Shown: piece after piece, positions 1 to 5,209 of the stretch | Layout of the letters: every line of letters starts with the position of its first letter | How positions within the stretch are numbered: the first letter of the stretch is position 1 | Assembly: GCA_020354595.1 (NCBI GenBank) | Contig: CP070650.1 | Coordinates: 1,690,897 to 1,696,240, forward strand | Length of the DNA stretch: 5,344 nt | From: Myxococcales bacterium | GTDB lineage: Bacteria > Myxococcota_A > Polyangia > Polyangiales > Houyiibacteriaceae | Direction of reading: 5' to 3' | Position numbers and translations under genes: made by a program | The notes under the pieces: model-generated | What the model was told of the DNA's origin: nothing | Databases searched by the model: none | The model's input: only the letters and a program-made list of their open reading frames with translations

Positions 1-463
1 GATAGACGAAGTGATAGTAGGTAGGGCCGTGCCTCTCGCGCCAGACCTGCTCCATGGTCTCGTTGCCGAGATCGTGGTTTCCAACCGTGCGGAAGAACGG
101 CATCTGCAGCTTTGACAACATGCCGTCGATTTCATCCCACTCGGCTGTCAGCTTTGCTTTGTCCTTGCTGTAGCCTTCGATGAGATCGCCGACGTTGATC
201 ACGAACTCCGGTTGAAGCAGGTTCAGCTGATCCATCGCTCGCTCGAAGATGCCCCTGCGATCAGCCCCGCCGGCGCGGTCACCGATGACTGCAAACTGGA
301 AATTGTCTGGATCATTGTTGAAGTCCTCCGAAGTCCAGGGCTTCGCCTCAGAGAGCGCCGCCTGATCGAACGCGAACGCAGGCGTCGTTTGTGTTTGTTG
401 TTGATGACAGCCAATCAAGATCGACAGCCCAGCGACGAGAACAAACGTGTTTCGAAAATTCAT
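1..463 (-). CDS. Metallophosphoesterase (calcineurin-like) lipoprotein, N-terminal part, cut by window edge
   Basis: Reading leftward from an ATG at 463-461, 154 codons are open to the window edge, so the C-terminal part is missing. The protein begins with a short positive N-terminus (MNFRNTF), a hydrophobic stretch and a lipobox LIGC with the lipidated cysteine at residue 19; residue +2 is His, not Asp, which under the E. coli rule favours the outer membrane. After a Gln/Thr-rich linker the calcineurin-like phosphoesterase fold starts: AVIGDRAGG (residues 58-66, metal ligand D62), VINVGDLIEG (88-97, bridging D93) and TVGNHD (126-131, N129 and H130). These are the first three metal-binding motifs of the family; the later His motifs lie outside the window. 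Motif I reads D-R-A instead of the usual D-x-H. Expected role: hydrolysis of a phosphoester at the cell envelope, substrate unknown. A GGAG Shine-Dalgarno (473-470) overlaps the end of the upstream gene. GC is about 55%, below its neighbours. Confidence 0.88.
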   Translation of the reverse strand, partial: MNFRNTFVLVAGLSILIGCHQQQTQTTPAFAFDQAALSEAKPWTSEDFNNDPDNFQFAVIGDRAGGADRRGIFERAMDQLNLLQPEFVINVGDLIEGYSKDKAKLTAEWDEIDGMLSKLQMPFFRTVGNHDLGNETMEQVWRERHGPTYYHFVY

Positions 464-473
464 CAGCCTCTCC

Positions 474-1694
474 TCAAGCGCCGACCGTAGCGGTCGAAAT
501 CGTGGTGTGGTGGAACCCGAGGCGAGGATCGTCGAGCAGCCCGATGTGCTCGGGGAAGAAGCCGCGGATGGAGGGGAAGCGGATTCGCTTGTGCACCTCC
601 ATCTCCGGGTGGCGATAGACGATGACCTCGTTGAGGCCGCGGTGGGCCGTGAGGACGAAGCGCCGGTCGGGGCTCACCTGTACGCCCAGGCTGTCGTCTA
701 GGAGGCTGAAGCGGGTGGCGCGCAGCGCTTTCAGGAGCAAATGCGAGTTGCCAAGTACGTTGGCGCGGCTGAAAGCTTCTACGAGGTTCGACACGCCGCT
801 CCGCAAATGGGGAAGCGAGCGGAGCAAGCTCGGGCGCTCGTCGATGAACTGCACGCGCTTGAAGGTCTCTAAATCGACCCGCACTAGCGTGCCGCCGGCG
901 CACGCGTTGTAAAAGACGTCATCGGGGGTGACCGCCACGTCGGAGGTGAACGCAGCGGGCAGCTCCTTGGCGATGGAAGCATGGCGTGTGACCGTGGCGG
1001 TTTCGGCGTCGACTTCGAAGACGTAGTTCTTGAAGTGCGCGAGGGTGTACTCACCGAACTCGTTCCCCTGCGGGGCGACCTGCTGACTGGGGCCGTAGAA
1101 GAAGTCCTTGGTGGGGTGCGGCGCGATGTGCCAGCAGGTTGCCGGGAGCTGCACCACGCGCGCTTCGTTGGTGGTGAGATCGAAGATGCCGAGCTCACGG
1201 GCGTAGCCCTTGTGGTCGTGGTCCATGGAGCCGTAACCGATGTAGCGCCCGGAGGGCGAGAGCTTGAGCGCGTGGGGAAGCTTTACGAGGTGCTCGCCGA
1301 GATGCTCCGGGTGCTCCAGGTCGTCCATGTCGAAGCGCCAGAAGGAGTCGCCAAGGACCGTGATGAAAGTCTTCTCGGACAGCCACACCACGTGGGTTTG
1401 GCTGGAGTAGATGACGTCGGGCGCACAGAACCGGAGCGTGGAGAGGCGGCGCACCTCGCGGAGCGTGCGCGGATCGTAGAAGAGAAGTGTCTGGGAGAGG
1501 TTGCCGAGAAACGCGAGCGTGCCCGTGGGGTTGACCTGCGTGGCGTGGCCGCCGGCGAGCCCTTCGAAAAAGTGAATCTCTCTTTCCCAGCGGTCCGCGT
1601 CGGGGTCGCAGCGAAGGCGGGCAACGCCGCAGAGGCCCTCGAAACCGTTGAGGCAATTGCCATCGAGCGTGATGAAAAAGTCAAAGGCGGCCAT
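474..1694 (-). CDS. Beta-propeller-like (WD40/YVTN-type) protein of unknown function
   Basis: 406 residues with no signal peptide or membrane segment, so probably cytoplasmic. The sequence falls into about six or seven repeats of the propeller type, in which a short strand ends in [NST]-P-x-[GDR], followed by strands such as LLFYD, LGIFDL, YVFEVD, LVRVDL and VIVYRHP. The turns lie at residues 55-58 (NPTG), 146-149 (SPSG), 256-259 (TPDD) and 341-344 (SPDR). It is unusually rich in His, several near blade starts: H50 (GGHATQ), H141 (LPHALK), H189 and H193 (CWHIAPHP), H220 (LAHFKN), H351 (TAHRG). I do not recognise the family. The frame is open 48 codons further upstream to 1838, but that extension overlaps the acyltransferase gene and reads as Ser/Ala-rich shadow sequence. 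ATG 1694 has a GAGG ribosome site at 1704-1701 that merges with the previous gene's TGA, so it is the better start. The gene lies 10 nt from both neighbours, in an operon. Confidence 0.85.
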   Translation of the reverse strand: MAAFDFFITLDGNCLNGFEGLCGVARLRCDPDADRWEREIHFFEGLAGGHATQVNPTGTLAFLGNLSQTLLFYDPRTLREVRRLSTLRFCAPDVIYSSQTHVVWLSEKTFITVLGDSFWRFDMDDLEHPEHLGEHLVKLPHALKLSPSGRYIGYGSMDHDHKGYARELGIFDLTTNEARVVQLPATCWHIAPHPTKDFFYGPSQQVAPQGNEFGEYTLAHFKNYVFEVDAETATVTRHASIAKELPAAFTSDVAVTPDDVFYNACAGGTLVRVDLETFKRVQFIDERPSLLRSLPHLRSGVSNLVEAFSRANVLGNSHLLLKALRATRFSLLDDSLGVQVSPDRRFVLTAHRGLNEVIVYRHPEMEVHKRIRFPSIRGFFPEHIGLLDDPRLGFHHTTISTATVGA

Positions 1695-1704
1695 GGTGTT
1701 CCTC

Positions 1705-2517
1705 TCAGCGAAGCGAATCGGGGTCGCCAAGGAGAGTGTGAAGCTCCTGGCAGAGCCTGGCGGCTTGGATGCCGTCGACGACGCGGTGGTCGAAGGTAGC
1801 GCAGAGCTTGAGCGTAGGCCGAACGCTGAGCTCGCCATCGTCTCCCACCCAAGGGCGCTGACGCACGCGCGTGAGAAGCACGTCGACCATGATGCGACCG
1901 ATCGGCGTCAGGGGCGCGTAGGCCTCGTCGACGCCGTGCATGCCGAGACTGGTCACCATCCCGGTGCCGAAAAGGTCTGCCGGCAGTCCGAGCTTCGAAA
2001 GGTCGAAGTACAGCTCGTTCATGGACAGACTGGCGAGCGAAAGGAACGACCGCATCCCCCACCAAGGGAGCTTCTCCATGAGCTCCTTGCTCTTGCGGAA
2101 CTTGGGGTCGTCGTCGGCGCGGATGAGCTCGCATGCTTCGATGACGTCGGTGGCCAACTGGCGGAGTGGCAGCTTGTCGGCGGCGGTGATTCGGTGCGCC
2201 GAAAGATCGCGTCCTTCGGCACCGGCGATCAGCACGGTGATGTCGACCGTCTTGCGCTGCTCCAGCTTGCCCCAGAACCGCACCTTGGCGTTGGTCTCTG
2301 GGTGACGCGCGATGGCCATGGCGAGGGCCTTGGCCACCAAGTGCGTGACCGTGACCTGCACGCCCCACTCTTCGCGAGCCCGATCCACGAAGGCCAAGGC
2401 CGGCCCCATGTCGATTTCCGTCGACCCGTAGATGGTCGGGTCCTTCGGCCGACGCCACTGCGCGGCCGCCCACCGATGAAAGATGGACGGATTCTCATAG
2501 GTCTTGAAATTGCTCAT
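1705..2517 (-). CDS. Stand-alone 2-oxoacid dehydrogenase-type acyltransferase (E2 catalytic domain only)
   Basis: 270 residues, essentially one catalytic domain of the dihydrolipoamide acyltransferase / chloramphenicol acetyltransferase fold. The family signature FDHRVVDG is at residues 242-249, with catalytic base H244 and structural D248. The hydrophobic helix TVTHLVAKALAMAIARHPET (56-75) matches the E2 helix before the active-site channel, and TSLGMHGVDEAYAPLTPI (189-206) corresponds to the E2 TISNLG-FGVD segment, where T189 or S190 would stabilise the transition state. The lipoyl domain and the peripheral-subunit-binding domain of full E2 proteins (usually about 400 residues or more) are absent, and no E1 or E3 gene is in the window. 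It probably moves an acyl group from CoA or another thioester to an unknown acceptor in the cytoplasm rather than serving pyruvate dehydrogenase. ATG 2517 has a GGAG site a few bases upstream. It follows the lipoprotein gene by 19 nt and precedes the propeller gene by 10 nt. Confidence 0.88.
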   Translation of the reverse strand: MSNFKTYENPSIFHRWAAAQWRRPKDPTIYGSTEIDMGPALAFVDRAREEWGVQVTVTHLVAKALAMAIARHPETNAKVRFWGKLEQRKTVDITVLIAGAEGRDLSAHRITAADKLPLRQLATDVIEACELIRADDDPKFRKSKELMEKLPWWGMRSFLSLASLSMNELYFDLSKLGLPADLFGTGMVTSLGMHGVDEAYAPLTPIGRIMVDVLLTRVRQRPWVGDDGELSVRPTLKLCATFDHRVVDGIQAARLCQELHTLLGDPDSLR

Positions 2518-2536
2518 GGCCGCTCCGTTCTACCAA

Positions 2537-2938
2537 TCAGGGGCAGGTCTCACCAGGCCCGATCCGTACGAACCGGGCCACGATCAGCATCATCTGTCGA
2601 CCCTTGCCGTCGGCGCGAGACCTGTAGTCGATGCCACCTTCCACGGTGACGACGAGGGGACCTGGCTGGGCGCCCGAAGCGAGGTACGCCTCCTCGAGCG
2701 CGCTGTTGTCGCCTTCGTGGGCGACAGGCCATTGCTCACCCGTGGTGCAATCCCGAAAGGTGCCAAGCGTTCCAACCTGCGTGTAGGTGCCGTGCAAGCT
2801 CATCGTTCCGGATGGAGACGCGGGCCGGCTCGGCTTGGTGTCGGCGGGGGTCTCGGTGTCCTTGCCCTTCTTGCAGGCGGTCAGTCCAAGGGTCGCGCAC
2901 ATTGCAACCAACAGAGCCGTTTTGATCGCTACTTTCAT
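2537..2938 (-). CDS. Small lipoprotein with META/NlpE-associated type C-terminal domain
   Basis: 133 residues. The N-terminus is a lipoprotein signal (MKVAIKTALLVAMCATLGL) ending in lipobox LTAC, with lipidated C22 followed by KKGK; Lys at +2 suggests outer-membrane sorting by the E. coli rule. A Pro/Thr/Ser linker (about 28-45) leads to a compact beta-rich domain at 47-133. Its pattern, G-T-F-R-D-C-x-T-G (59-67), W-P-V-A-x-E-G-D (70-77), LEEAYL (81-86), PLVVTVEG (94-101) and PGETC (128-132), resembles the small domain found in META/HslJ- and NlpE-related envelope lipoproteins of proteobacteria. The assignment is from memory of the pattern, not a search. C64 and C132 could form a disulfide. 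Role unknown; an envelope-stress or structural role is only a guess by analogy. ATG 2938 has GGAG at 2950-2947 with an 8-nt spacer. It is the second gene of the proposed operon, 18 nt after the beta-barrel gene. Confidence 0.85.
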   Translation of the reverse strand: MKVAIKTALLVAMCATLGLTACKKGKDTETPADTKPSRPASPSGTMSLHGTYTQVGTLGTFRDCTTGEQWPVAHEGDNSALEEAYLASGAQPGPLVVTVEGGIDYRSRADGKGRQMMLIVARFVRIGPGETCP

Positions 2939-2956
2939 CGAGTCGTCTCCGTATGC

Positions 2957-3664
2957 TCAGCGAAAGAAGAACCCCAGATAGGGTGTGAACCATTGCTCCC
3001 GGCGTGTGAAGAAATCCCCCGCGCCCGATAGAGAGTACTTCGCACCGAGGTCGATGTGGGCGCCCCGCTTGATCCGAAAGGCAATTCCCAGCTTGGCCGT
3101 GAACCCGGGCGTGAACCGGAAGACGTTCACCTGCGTGCAGTACCAATAGTTGCACGCGATTCCCGTCTCCCTGAAATGCCACCAGTTGACGTCGAACGTC
3201 GCCGCTAGATAGGGAAGAATCGGGCTTGGGTTCGGCACCTGAACGCGGACCTCGGGCGCGAAGTAGAGGCGAGTCAGCGGACTGCGCCCGGAACTGGTCC
3301 CTGGCGGCACTCCAGGGGCGCCGTTCAGATCGATCGGCGTCCACATGGCGCCGAGGTCGATCCCGAACATGGCGTACCCGATGTCGTATCCACCGAAGAA
3401 GTGAAGGTCGGCGCCGGGCCGAACCACGCTCGTGTCGACATCGAGCCAAATGGGGACACCGATGTTGAAGCCGCCTTGAAAACCCCGATGGGCGCTGACC
3501 TTCTCTTTCGGCTCGGGCTCCACGGGCTGCGGGGTCGGCGGCTGATCCTGTGGTGGAGGCGTTGGGTACGTGTACTCGTAACCTTGCGCCGAAGCTTGCT
3601 GCGCGAGGAGGATCCCGACCAAGGCGCTGATCACACCACCGCATGCGCTGACTCTTCCACCCAT
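2957..3664 (-). CDS. Outer-membrane beta-barrel protein with proline-rich N-terminal linker
   Basis: 235 residues. A Sec signal peptide covers residues 1-26 (hydrophobic VISALVGILLA, likely cleavage after ASA, before QGYEY). Next comes a Pro/Gln/Glu-rich linker at about 32-54 (TPPPQDQPPTPQPVEPEPKE), then a domain of alternating amphipathic strands rich in Gly and aromatics: GFQGGFNIGVPIWLDVD, YAMFGIDLGAMW, RLYFAPEVRVQVP, YLAATFDVNWWHF, FTPGFTAKLGIAFRI, AHIDLGAKYSL and the final PYLGFFFR. This is typical of small eight- to ten-strand OmpA/OmpW-like barrels. C171 and C176 lie close together and may form a loop disulfide. The last residue is Arg after FFF, whereas classical barrels usually end in Phe. 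Function unknown (pore, adhesin or structural). It is the promoter-proximal gene of the minus-strand operon. The ATG at 3664 is preceded only by a run of Gs (GGGGG), a modest ribosome site; no better start is visible. Confidence 0.87.
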   Translation of the reverse strand: MGGRVSACGGVISALVGILLAQQASAQGYEYTYPTPPPQDQPPTPQPVEPEPKEKVSAHRGFQGGFNIGVPIWLDVDTSVVRPGADLHFFGGYDIGYAMFGIDLGAMWTPIDLNGAPGVPPGTSSGRSPLTRLYFAPEVRVQVPNPSPILPYLAATFDVNWWHFRETGIACNYWYCTQVNVFRFTPGFTAKLGIAFRIKRGAHIDLGAKYSLSGAGDFFTRREQWFTPYLGFFFR

Positions 3665-3766
3665 CGCTGCCCCCGCGTGACGCGAAGCTACAATGCCTTC
3701 GGAGAAACGGCCACTGCGCTACACGGCCAGGCCTGGGATGGGGGCGACCTTCTGCACATTTTTCAC

Positions 3767-3795
3767 TTGACCCGCAGCGTGGTGGGGAGGATGGA
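3767..3795 (+). promoter_or_regulatory. Weak candidate sigma-70-like promoter for the 3857 gene
   Basis: TTGACC at 3767-3772 matches five of six bases of the -35 consensus and sits beside an A/T-rich patch. With a 17-nt spacer the -10 position reads GATGGA, a poor match to TATAAT. Only the -35 half is convincing. A start near 3802 would give a leader of about 55 nt. Confidence 0.2.
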
Positions 3796-3842
3796 GTCCC
3801 CGTTGGCCTTCGGGTACGAACGCGAGCTCGGAGGGCGGCACC

Positions 3843-3850
3843 AAGGAGGT
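3843..3850 (+). promoter_or_regulatory. Near-perfect Shine-Dalgarno that fixes the start at 3857
   Basis: AAGGAGGT, complementary to the 3' end of 16S rRNA, lies 6 nt before ATG 3857. The reading frame is open far upstream (back to about 3401, antisense to the barrel gene), but only this ATG has a ribosome site and is followed directly by a signal peptide. It predicts strong translation. Confidence 0.9.
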
Positions 3851-3856
3851 AGAACA

Positions 3857-4375
3857 ATGGGCCGTCTACGAAAAGTGCTTCACCAGGTGTTTCTGCTCGG
3901 GGCTCTCTGCCTTCCGATGGTCGCCGGACTTGGATCGGCTGATGAGCCGGCGAAGGAAGACCAACCCGCCAAGGAGCAGCCCAAGGAAAAGAAAGCCATC
4001 ACCGTTCCGGCCGGAACGTCGATGATGGTCAAGACCGGTACCGAGGTGTCGTCGAAAGACAAGCCCGGCCGTAAATTCAGCGCGACGCTCGAGGCCAACC
4101 TCCTCGCAGGGGATGAGGTCGTCGCAAAAGCCGGCACGCAGGTCTACGGGCAAGTGGTCAAGTCGGTGCAAGCCGGGCGAGGCATCGTAGCCTCGCACGC
4201 CAACCTCGTGCTGGGTCTCACCGACATCAACATCGAGGGCACGATGTATCCGATCCAGACCGGAAGCTACTCGGAGGAGTCGACCGGAATCATTTTGCAG
4301 AGGAAGTCGGTGGTGATTCCCGCGGGCTCGCTGCTCGAGTTCAGGCTCACCCAGCCGCTCACCGTGAAGAAGTGA
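3857..4375 (+). CDS. Secreted protein with VirB10/TrbI-like beta-domain
   Basis: 172 residues. The N-terminus is a signal peptide (basic MGRLRK, hydrophobic core about 9-24, likely cleavage after GSA at residue 28), so the protein is exported to the periplasm. A charged Glu/Lys/Pro linker follows (29-46, with PAKE twice). The rest is a single beta-rich domain: ITVPAGTSMMVKTGTEVSSK (48-67), KPGRKFSATLEANLLAGDEV (69-88), AKAGTQVYGQVVKSVQAGRG (90-109), a strand set LVLGLTDINIEG (117-128), YPIQTGSY (131-138), and SVVIPAGSLLEFRLTQPLTV (151-170). The first and last segments echo each other (V/I-PAG-S/T-x-x-x-x-K/R-x-T/L). Similar stand-alone proteins occur in Acidobacteria and proteobacteria, and the pattern recalls the VirB10/TrbI beta-barrel, but no conjugation gene is nearby and the length is far below VirB10. 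Role unknown, probably structural in the envelope. The start is set by the AAGGAGGT site. Confidence 0.85.
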   Translation: MGRLRKVLHQVFLLGALCLPMVAGLGSADEPAKEDQPAKEQPKEKKAITVPAGTSMMVKTGTEVSSKDKPGRKFSATLEANLLAGDEVVAKAGTQVYGQVVKSVQAGRGIVASHANLVLGLTDINIEGTMYPIQTGSYSEESTGIILQRKSVVIPAGSLLEFRLTQPLTVKK

Positions 4376-4381
4376 CCGCGC

Positions 4382-4401
4382 ACCAGCAGACCTTCTCTGG
4401 T
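4382..4401 (+). terminator. Hairpin between the 3857 gene and the HAD gene
   Basis: ACCAG-c-AGA (4382-4390) pairs with TCTCTGGT (4394-4401), giving 8 bp with one bulged C and a 3-nt CCT loop. It starts 7 nt after the stop at 4375 and ends 21 nt before the GTG at 4423. No T-run follows, so it is not a standard intrinsic terminator; it could be a weak terminator, a processing site, a regulator of the next start, or chance. Confidence 0.3.
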
Positions 4402-4422
4402 TGAGGAAGATGAGGCGGCGGC

Positions 4423-5118
4423 GTGGCTCGAGTCCTTGTGTTCGATGTCAACGAGACGCTGCTGGATTTGCGGGTTCTCGACCCGGTTTTTGAGCGCGCG
4501 TTCGGGGACGCTTCGATTCGGCGGCAGTGGTTTGGGCTGGTGCTTCGGAACGCCATGGCGTTGACGATTACTGGAGACTACGAGGACTTCATCGCGGTCG
4601 GCGCGGCTAGCGTGGAGATGGTGGCGCGGCAACACGGGGTGACACTCGGCGAAACGGAGCGGCGATCGATTCGGGAAACCATGGGCAACCTGCCGCCGAA
4701 TGGGGATGTGCTGGTCAACCTCCAGCGTCTGCACGACGCTGGGTTTCGGATGGCGGCGCTCACCAACTCGCCCCTCGACGCGGCGAAGCGGCAGCTTGGC
4801 AACGCGGGGATCGCTCCGCTGCTCGACGAGATCATGTCGGTGGAGGCGACCGGGAAGTTCAAGCCCGCACGCGAGCCATACGAGCACGCCGCGGCGACGC
4901 TTGGGGTGACGACTGCGGAGATGCGCATGGTGGCGGCTCACGATTGGGACATCGCAGGGGCGATGCGGGCGGGTTGCGCCGGGGCGTACCTGCTGCGACC
5001 GGGGATGGTGCTCAATCCACTCTACCCTGCGCCGGACATCGCGGAGGTTGATCTCAATCGTCTCGCCGAGCGGATCGTCGAGGTGGAGATGGAGAACGCC
5101 CCGGCACGACGTTCGTGA
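4423..5118 (+). CDS. HAD-superfamily hydrolase, L-2-haloacid dehalogenase (type II)-like
   Basis: 231 residues, the usual length for this family. The HAD core is clear: motif I FDVNETLLDL (7-16) with nucleophile D8 and T12; motif II ALTNSP (112-117, T114 and N115); motif III K147 in GKFKPAREPYE, with Y153; motif IV AAHDWDIAGA (171-180), with D174 and D176. The helical cap lies at about 18-90. Cytoplasmic. The family cleaves C-halogen bonds through an aspartyl ester, but aligned by memory with the Pseudomonas enzyme L-DEX YL, the halide/substrate residues Arg41, Ser175 and Asn177 correspond here to F37, A171 and H173. Haloacid dehalogenation is therefore doubtful; a phosphatase or other HAD activity is possible. 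The start is GTG at 4423, with GAGG at 4412-4415; the ATG at 4410 is out of frame. It lies 47 nt after the previous gene and may be cotranscribed. Confidence 0.88.
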   Translation: MARVLVFDVNETLLDLRVLDPVFERAFGDASIRRQWFGLVLRNAMALTITGDYEDFIAVGAASVEMVARQHGVTLGETERRSIRETMGNLPPNGDVLVNLQRLHDAGFRMAALTNSPLDAAKRQLGNAGIAPLLDEIMSVEATGKFKPAREPYEHAAATLGVTTAEMRMVAAHDWDIAGAMRAGCAGAYLLRPGMVLNPLYPAPDIAEVDLNRLAERIVEVEMENAPARRS

Positions 5119-5147
5119 TCACGCCGTGGACTGGCGCTGTCCCTACT

Positions 5148-5204
5148 TAGTTCCCAGATCTCAGCTCTCAGGTCCCAGGTCTGAGCCGCTCAGTTCTGCG
5201 ATCT
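5148..5204. repeat. Heptanucleotide tandem repeat array, consensus YAGNTCY
   Basis: Five 7-nt units lie head to tail with no gap: TAGTTCC (5148-5154), CAGATCT (5155-5161), CAGCTCT (5162-5168), CAGGTCC (5169-5175), CAGGTCT (5176-5182). After an 8-nt break (GAGCCGCT) come CAGTTCT (5191-5197) and a degenerate GCGATCT (5198-5204). The period is exactly 7 with a variable fourth base and a T/C last base. Seven is not a multiple of three, so it fits non-coding DNA. The array starts 29 nt after the HAD stop codon. Confidence 0.75.
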
Positions 5205-5209
5205 GACAA

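Larger units (their letters stand above)
1..3664 (-). other. Probable five-gene operon: barrel, lipoprotein, acyltransferase, propeller, phosphoesterase
   Basis: Five same-strand genes follow each other with gaps of 18, 19, 10 and 10 nt and no room for internal promoters or terminators. At the last two junctions (1707-1692 and 476-461) the TGA stop forms the start of the next ribosome site (TGAGAGG and TGAGGAGAGG), and exactly 10 nt separate stop and ATG. That layout favours one transcript and coupled translation. The operon may continue beyond the left edge. Function as a unit is unknown. Confidence 0.75.
3665..3856. promoter_or_regulatory. Divergent intergenic region between the operon and the plus-strand genes
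   Basis: 192 nt separate two genes that point away from each other, so promoters for both must lie here or overlap the gene starts. It includes the most A/T-rich patch of the region (about 3756-3770) and a perfect 10-bp palindrome CCAGGCCTGG at 3727-3736, which in DNA this GC-rich may be chance. No clear sigma-70 promoter is visible toward the minus-strand operon. Confidence 0.6.

Noticed and set aside
1695..1838. 48-codon N-terminal extension of the propeller protein (ATG at 1838)
   Set aside because: It lies inside the acyltransferase gene in another frame, is Ser/Ala-rich shadow sequence, and ATG 1694 has a proper ribosome site.
1283..2473. 396-codon minus-strand frame overlapping the acyltransferase and propeller genes
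   Set aside because: Translation is Arg/Ala/Gly/His-rich with no fold pattern, and the alternative frames encode recognisable proteins.
981..2649. Long plus-strand frames (981-1799 and 1648-2649) antisense to the propeller and acyltransferase genes
   Set aside because: Typical of high-GC DNA opposite real genes; no recognisable domain, while the minus-strand frames carry clear family motifs.
3401..3856. Upstream extension of the 3857 gene to ATG 3401
   Set aside because: It is antisense to the barrel gene and crosses the divergent promoter region; AAGGAGGT at 3843-3850 and the signal peptide fix the start at 3857.
2736..3857. 373-codon minus-strand frame across the barrel gene and the intergenic region
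   Set aside because: Arg/Pro-rich shadow of the barrel and lipoprotein frames; both of those have signal peptides and ribosome sites.
4267..4941. 224-codon minus-strand frame opposite the HAD gene
   Set aside because: His/Arg/Pro-rich, no domain; the plus strand has all HAD motifs.
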